This document shows positions 58,301 through 60,547 of a stretch of DNA of 60,547 nt, piece by piece. Source of the stretch: an uncultured Clostridium sp. (GTDB lineage Bacteria > Bacillota_I > Bacilli_A > Acholeplasmatales > Anaeroplasmataceae); the NCBI GenBank assembly GCA_946540005.1, contig CAMNHY010000004.1, forward strand, positions 1 to 60,547, read 5' to 3'. The first letter of the stretch is position 1. Every line of letters starts with the position of its first letter. Position numbers and translations under genes: made by a program. The notes beneath the pieces were generated by a model that was not told the DNA's origin, did no database searches, and saw only the letters and a list, made by a program, of their open reading frames with translations.

Positions 58301-58809
58301 TGTGAAAATTCTCCTGTTTTTGTTACAGTATATTGTTTATTATAACCAATTGAAATTAAATAATTAATTAAAGATTTAGGCTCAATATCTAAGCCTTTTT
58401 TTAATTCTTTAATTCCATTTAACCATTTTTCTTTATTTAATTCATATTTTATTGCGCTATTTAAATTAAGTATTACAATGTATTTAATATCTTCATTTAA
58501 TAAAGAAACAATTGTGTTAATACGTTCATATTTAAAATCACCAGATACGTTTAATAATTCTGCCGCAATAAGTTCGTCTCCTGGAAAAAATAATACTTTA
58601 TTTTCGTCTATAATATTTGTAATTTTATCATATGTTTTTTGAGCTTCATATAAATTAGATAATATTAAAAATATAGTTTTATTATTTTTTTGATAATCTG
58701 CAACAACAGAAGAAATTAAAAAATCTGTAGTTGAATTTTTAATAACTACATTATCCTTGTCTATTATTTTTTTATAAAAATCTAATTCAGATAAATATTT
58801 TGAAATCAT
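55357..58809 (-). CDS. mfd: Transcription-repair coupling factor
   Basis: Removes RNA polymerase stalled at DNA lesions and recruits the UvrABC system. 1150 residues, usual size. UvrB-like N-terminal domains with GEFSQRGEIIDIFPLN, the RNA-polymerase interaction domain (DGDYVVHFDYGIGIYKGL, then LHIAYADGDTLYIP), the RecG-like motor with Walker A ICGDVGYGKTEVALRAA and LLIIDEEQRFGV, YQLRGRVGRSDR, and the C-terminal TRCF domain. Single gene; the ATG at 58809 has little ribosome-site signal (CACGAGGTTTAT). Confidence 0.97.
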   Translation of the reverse strand: MISKYLSELDFYKKIIDKDNVVIKNSTTDFLISSVVADYQKNNKTIFLILSNLYEAQKTYDKITNIIDENKVLFFPGDELIAAELLNVSGDFKYERINTIVSLLNEDIKYIVILNLNSAIKYELNKEKWLNGIKELKKGLDIEPKSLINYLISIGYNKQYTVTKTGEFSQRGEIIDIFPLNSNNPIRIDFFDTEIESIKEFDIDSQKSIHEINRITILPVSELFYSDNELEMAIEKINIFKKDNKFSLEEETKLNNDILDFNTRQNTDNLLRYISFFDSNKQLIFDYVKDKRIYLSDIGQIEQNYNHMIEDLSNYCDSINGYSLLKLDYFIDKDKLLKYANVISEGVSDYYKEGLNPYVSTIEDFKGIPDIIAKNLTQMLKKGIVLVPISNELRYDRLKEILLESSIPYQSIDKPSQIKKGQVNIIFGSYFISLSILDNYINIINEKTLFEYKYEIRKPKYKSVFKNTTKISHYNELKDGDYVVHFDYGIGIYKGLKTIDNNGILRDYLHIAYADGDTLYIPIEQINKIEKYNAGEVNDVKVTKLRSHQWERAKERVRKRVHDISDKLVKLYAKRREAKGFEFFPDNSEQMEFENEFSFELTRDQEKAINDVKRDMESDKVMDRLICGDVGYGKTEVALRAAFKAVMSGKQVAILAPTTILSHQHYVNFKNRMDHFGVEIGLINRFVPMKKQKEILERLEKGQIDILVGTHKILSNNIKFKDLGLLIIDEEQRFGVLHKEKIRQIKVNVDTITLSATPIPRTLQMSIAGIKDLSMIETPPKNRYPIQTYVLERNDAIIKDAILRELARGGQVFYMYNLVEDIENIASKIQSLVPDAKICVGHGKMEKNELEDVISSFINHEYDILVCTTIIETGIDIPDCNTLIIHDSTRLGLSQLYQLRGRVGRSDRIAYAYMMYEPRRNLTEQARKRLEAIKEFNELGSGYKIAMRDLAIRGAGDILGDEQSGFITTVGLETFLQILNEEMDRIRNNTETKSEDVSVSQALVSRTINDKYISNDDVKIEIHKKIDKLISVKALNSLSDELHDRFGDYDETLYIYMYEKLYNYLLKKMGIENVINNDSEITLFMSKEATNNSNGNELFEASIEVNKNIKLHYHNQQISINLNKKNLKNNEYIIILANFMDKICNKSGID

Positions 58810-58888
58810 ATAAACCTCGTGAAATAAATAAGAAATTCTTATATTTTCATCTATATTTTAACATAACTATTTTTTTCTTACAAACGAT

Positions 58889-58918
58889 GAAAAGAGATTG
58901 AAACTAAATTCAATCTCT
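58889..58918 (-). terminator. Terminator of the adenosine deaminase gene
   Basis: AGAGATTGAA and TTCAATCTCT pair (10 bp, 6-base loop) then TTTTC on the minus strand. The 3' arm overlaps nothing downstream; the 5' arm includes the stop codon. Confidence 0.78.
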
Positions 58919-59926
58919 AATTCTATCTATTTCTTCATTAATTTTATTAATTAATATTTTCTTTTCATCAAAATTTAAAAATGCAGCATTAGCACTATTA
59001 ATTAATAATTTTTTAAATTCTTCATTCGTTAAATCATATTCATCATTTAATAGTTCATATTCTTTAACAATATTTGTGCTTGATACAGATAAATTATCTG
59101 TATTAATTGTGATATTTATACCATTACTTAAAAGGTTTCTTAAATCATAATCTAATACAGAAGAAATAGCTTTAGTATCTAAATTTGATTTAGGACATAC
59201 TTCATATGTTACATTATTTTCTTTTGCTAATTTTAATACTTCTAAATCTTTAAATGACTTAACTCCATGTCCTATTCTTTTTGCGCCGTATTCAATAGAT
59301 AATTTTACTGAATCAGCACCTGCAGCTTCTCCTGCATGAATTGTAAAAGGAATATGATATTGTCTTGCAAGACTAAATTCATCTCTAAAGCTTGAAGTAG
59401 GATATAAAGCTTCAGCACCTGCTAAATCTAGGGCTTTAATTCCTTTATTTAAATATTTATATGCTAATCTTACAGTTTCAATATTTTCTTCTCTATTATT
59501 AGATCCTCTCATTAAGCATAAGATTATATTTGATTTAAAATTAGATTTATTATTTCCTCTAATAACCGCATTTATAACTTCTTCTTGAGTTAGTCCCTTT
59601 TGAAGATGAAATTGAGGTGCAAATCTAATTTCAGCATAAATATATCCTTCTCTTTTTAATCGTTCATTCAAGCTATATATTGCATATTCTATAGCTTCTT
59701 TAGTTTGAAGTAATGTTTGAGGAAATGCAAATTTTGATAAATATTCATTTAAATCTTTATTATCATCTTTTACCATTAATTTTTCTCTTAGTTCTTCATC
59801 TGTGTAATTATCATTAATTTTATTAATTTTCATTAATTCTCTTACTGTAGGTATATCTAATGAACCATCTAGATGAAGATGTAGGTCAATATATCCTCTA
59901 AATTTTTCAATATTTACTTTGTTCAT
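58910..59926 (-). CDS. add: Adenosine deaminase family protein
   Basis: Predicted to deaminate adenosine to inosine. 338 residues. Zinc ligands IDLHLHLDGSL (HxH), TIHAGEAAGA and the RIGHGVKS region are in place, with catalytic Glu in HAGEA. The canonical NTDDP near the C-terminus reads NTDNL here, so the second Asp is Asn. It is the one gene for which I could confirm a TGA stop. Function in purine salvage together with hpt is likely; a shift of substrate is possible. AAGGAGATAATT precedes the ATG. Confidence 0.88.
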   Translation of the reverse strand: MNKVNIEKFRGYIDLHLHLDGSLDIPTVRELMKINKINDNYTDEELREKLMVKDDNKDLNEYLSKFAFPQTLLQTKEAIEYAIYSLNERLKREGYIYAEIRFAPQFHLQKGLTQEEVINAVIRGNNKSNFKSNIILCLMRGSNNREENIETVRLAYKYLNKGIKALDLAGAEALYPTSSFRDEFSLARQYHIPFTIHAGEAAGADSVKLSIEYGAKRIGHGVKSFKDLEVLKLAKENNVTYEVCPKSNLDTKAISSVLDYDLRNLLSNGINITINTDNLSVSSTNIVKEYELLNDEYDLTNEEFKKLLINSANAAFLNFDEKKILINKINEEIDRIRD

Positions 59927-59945
59927 AATTATCTCCTTAGATTAA

Positions 59946-59987
59946 CAAAAAAAGAATAGTCTTGGGTTTAAAAAATGACTATTCTTT
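59946..59987 (-). terminator. Terminator after the edge gene
   Basis: AAAGAATAGTC and GACTATTCTTT pair (11 bp) and are followed by seven T on the minus strand. It closes the unit at 60095-60547 before add. Confidence 0.85.
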
Positions 59988-60094
59988 CGTTTCTTTTTTA
60001 TAATAGTGTTTAATAATTTAATTTCAAACAGTTTAACTGTCCACTAACATATCTAATTATATATATAGTTTACATAAATGTCAAATATAAATAA

Positions 60095-60547
60095 TTACAA
60101 TCTTGTATTAAACTTTTCTATTCTAGAATATAGATACAATGTATCTGCTTCAAATTGTGCATGGATTATGATTGTATTTTTATCTTTCTCTATTCCAATT
60201 AAAAATGAATCGTCACCTATTTCAGAGTCAGTTTCATCATTTTCAGATAATAAATTATTATACATTTCCATCAATTTTTCTTTTGAAAAATTAGTATTCA
60301 ATAGTTTGGCATTAAAACCTTGATATTTTCCAAAACTATATGTGCGCTTTTTATATTCAACATCATAATCATATATAAAACTGATTGAATTACTATTTAC
60401 TCCAATATTTTTAAAATCAGCTTCAACAATTTTATCTTTTGTATTACTTGTTATTTCAAATTTAGGATATAAAATGTTGAACTAGGTAGTTTATCTTCTG
60501 TATGTAAAGCTATTAGAAATCTATTTGATAAGATTGGTATAGAACTA
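60095..60547 (-). pseudogene. Unknown gene, open at window edge, probably frameshifted
   Basis: Two adjacent minus-strand frames are open and join poorly. One is open from the edge and reads ...FLIALHTEDKLPSSTFY before stopping at about 60452. The other opens after a TAG near 60486 and runs to 60095 (FEITSNTKDKIVEADFKN to the end KFNTRL) with no good start. Removing two bases in TTTTATATCC near 60460-60470 would fuse them as STFYPKFEITSN. No family recognised; about 150 residues visible. Either a real frameshift or a sequencing slip in an AT repeat. Confidence 0.55.

Overview
The window is about 60.5 kb of very AT-rich bacterial chromosome. Gene content and control elements point to a low-GC Bacillota, probably of the Bacilli/Erysipelotrichia side or a gut lineage related to Mollicutes. 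The signs are two guanine-class riboswitches, a serine T-box, a c-di-GMP-I riboswitch, CdaA, YutD, RqcP and the tilS-hpt-ftsH order. TGA is a stop codon (adenosine deaminase ends with it) and Trp is encoded by TGG, so this is not a UGA-recoding mollicute. I cannot name the species. No rRNA, tRNA, CRISPR array or intact insertion sequence is visible.

Layout. 1-9240 (minus): de novo purine operon purE-K-L-C-F-M-N behind a guanine riboswitch and terminator; purN is cut by the window edge. 9.3-11.9 kb: two tandem paralogous glycosyltransferases. 12-15.1 kb: phosphoketolase with an unrecognised upstream partner. 15.4-22.4 kb: a long minus-strand run, cdaA - small membrane protein - PAS/degenerate-GGDEF protein - 5-formyl-THF cyclo-ligase - ispD - ispF - yutD-like - NifU-like - DUF212 - pgi. 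22.5-24.1 kb (plus): hflX, then a guanine riboswitch with no gene behind it. 24.1-26.4 kb (minus): membrane protein, dus, maf. 26.5-34.6 kb (plus): tilS-hpt-ftsH-rqcP, fba, lysS, an unknown protein and a GNAT. 34.7-40 kb (minus): RpiB-family isomerase, pyrG, Xaa-Pro aminopeptidase and serS, the last three with notable leaders. 40.3-40.5 kb: a promoter-to-terminator non-coding RNA resembling 6S RNA. 40.5-47.9 kb (minus): heterodimeric ABC exporter, Lrp regulator, threonine aldolase, a transposase-like fragment and two unknown proteins. 48-49 kb (plus): S66 peptidase. 49-60.5 kb (minus): DUF523, purA, a FAD protein, two exported proteins under a c-di-GMP-I riboswitch, mfd, adenosine deaminase and a frameshifted gene at the edge.

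Together the genes cover purine synthesis and salvage (pur operon, purA, hpt, add), CTP synthesis, central carbon metabolism (xfp, pgi, fba, an RpiB-family enzyme), the MEP isoprenoid pathway, tRNA and ribosome quality functions, and nucleotide second-messenger signalling. The points most worth a second look are the non-coding elements: the orphan guanine riboswitch (23.96-24.09 kb), the c-di-GMP switch in front of surface proteins (55.1 kb), the pyrG leader with a GGGC start and a sequesterable Shine-Dalgarno (37.0 kb), an unclassified structured leader before the aminopeptidase (38.4-38.6 kb), and the 6S-like RNA (40.3-40.5 kb).
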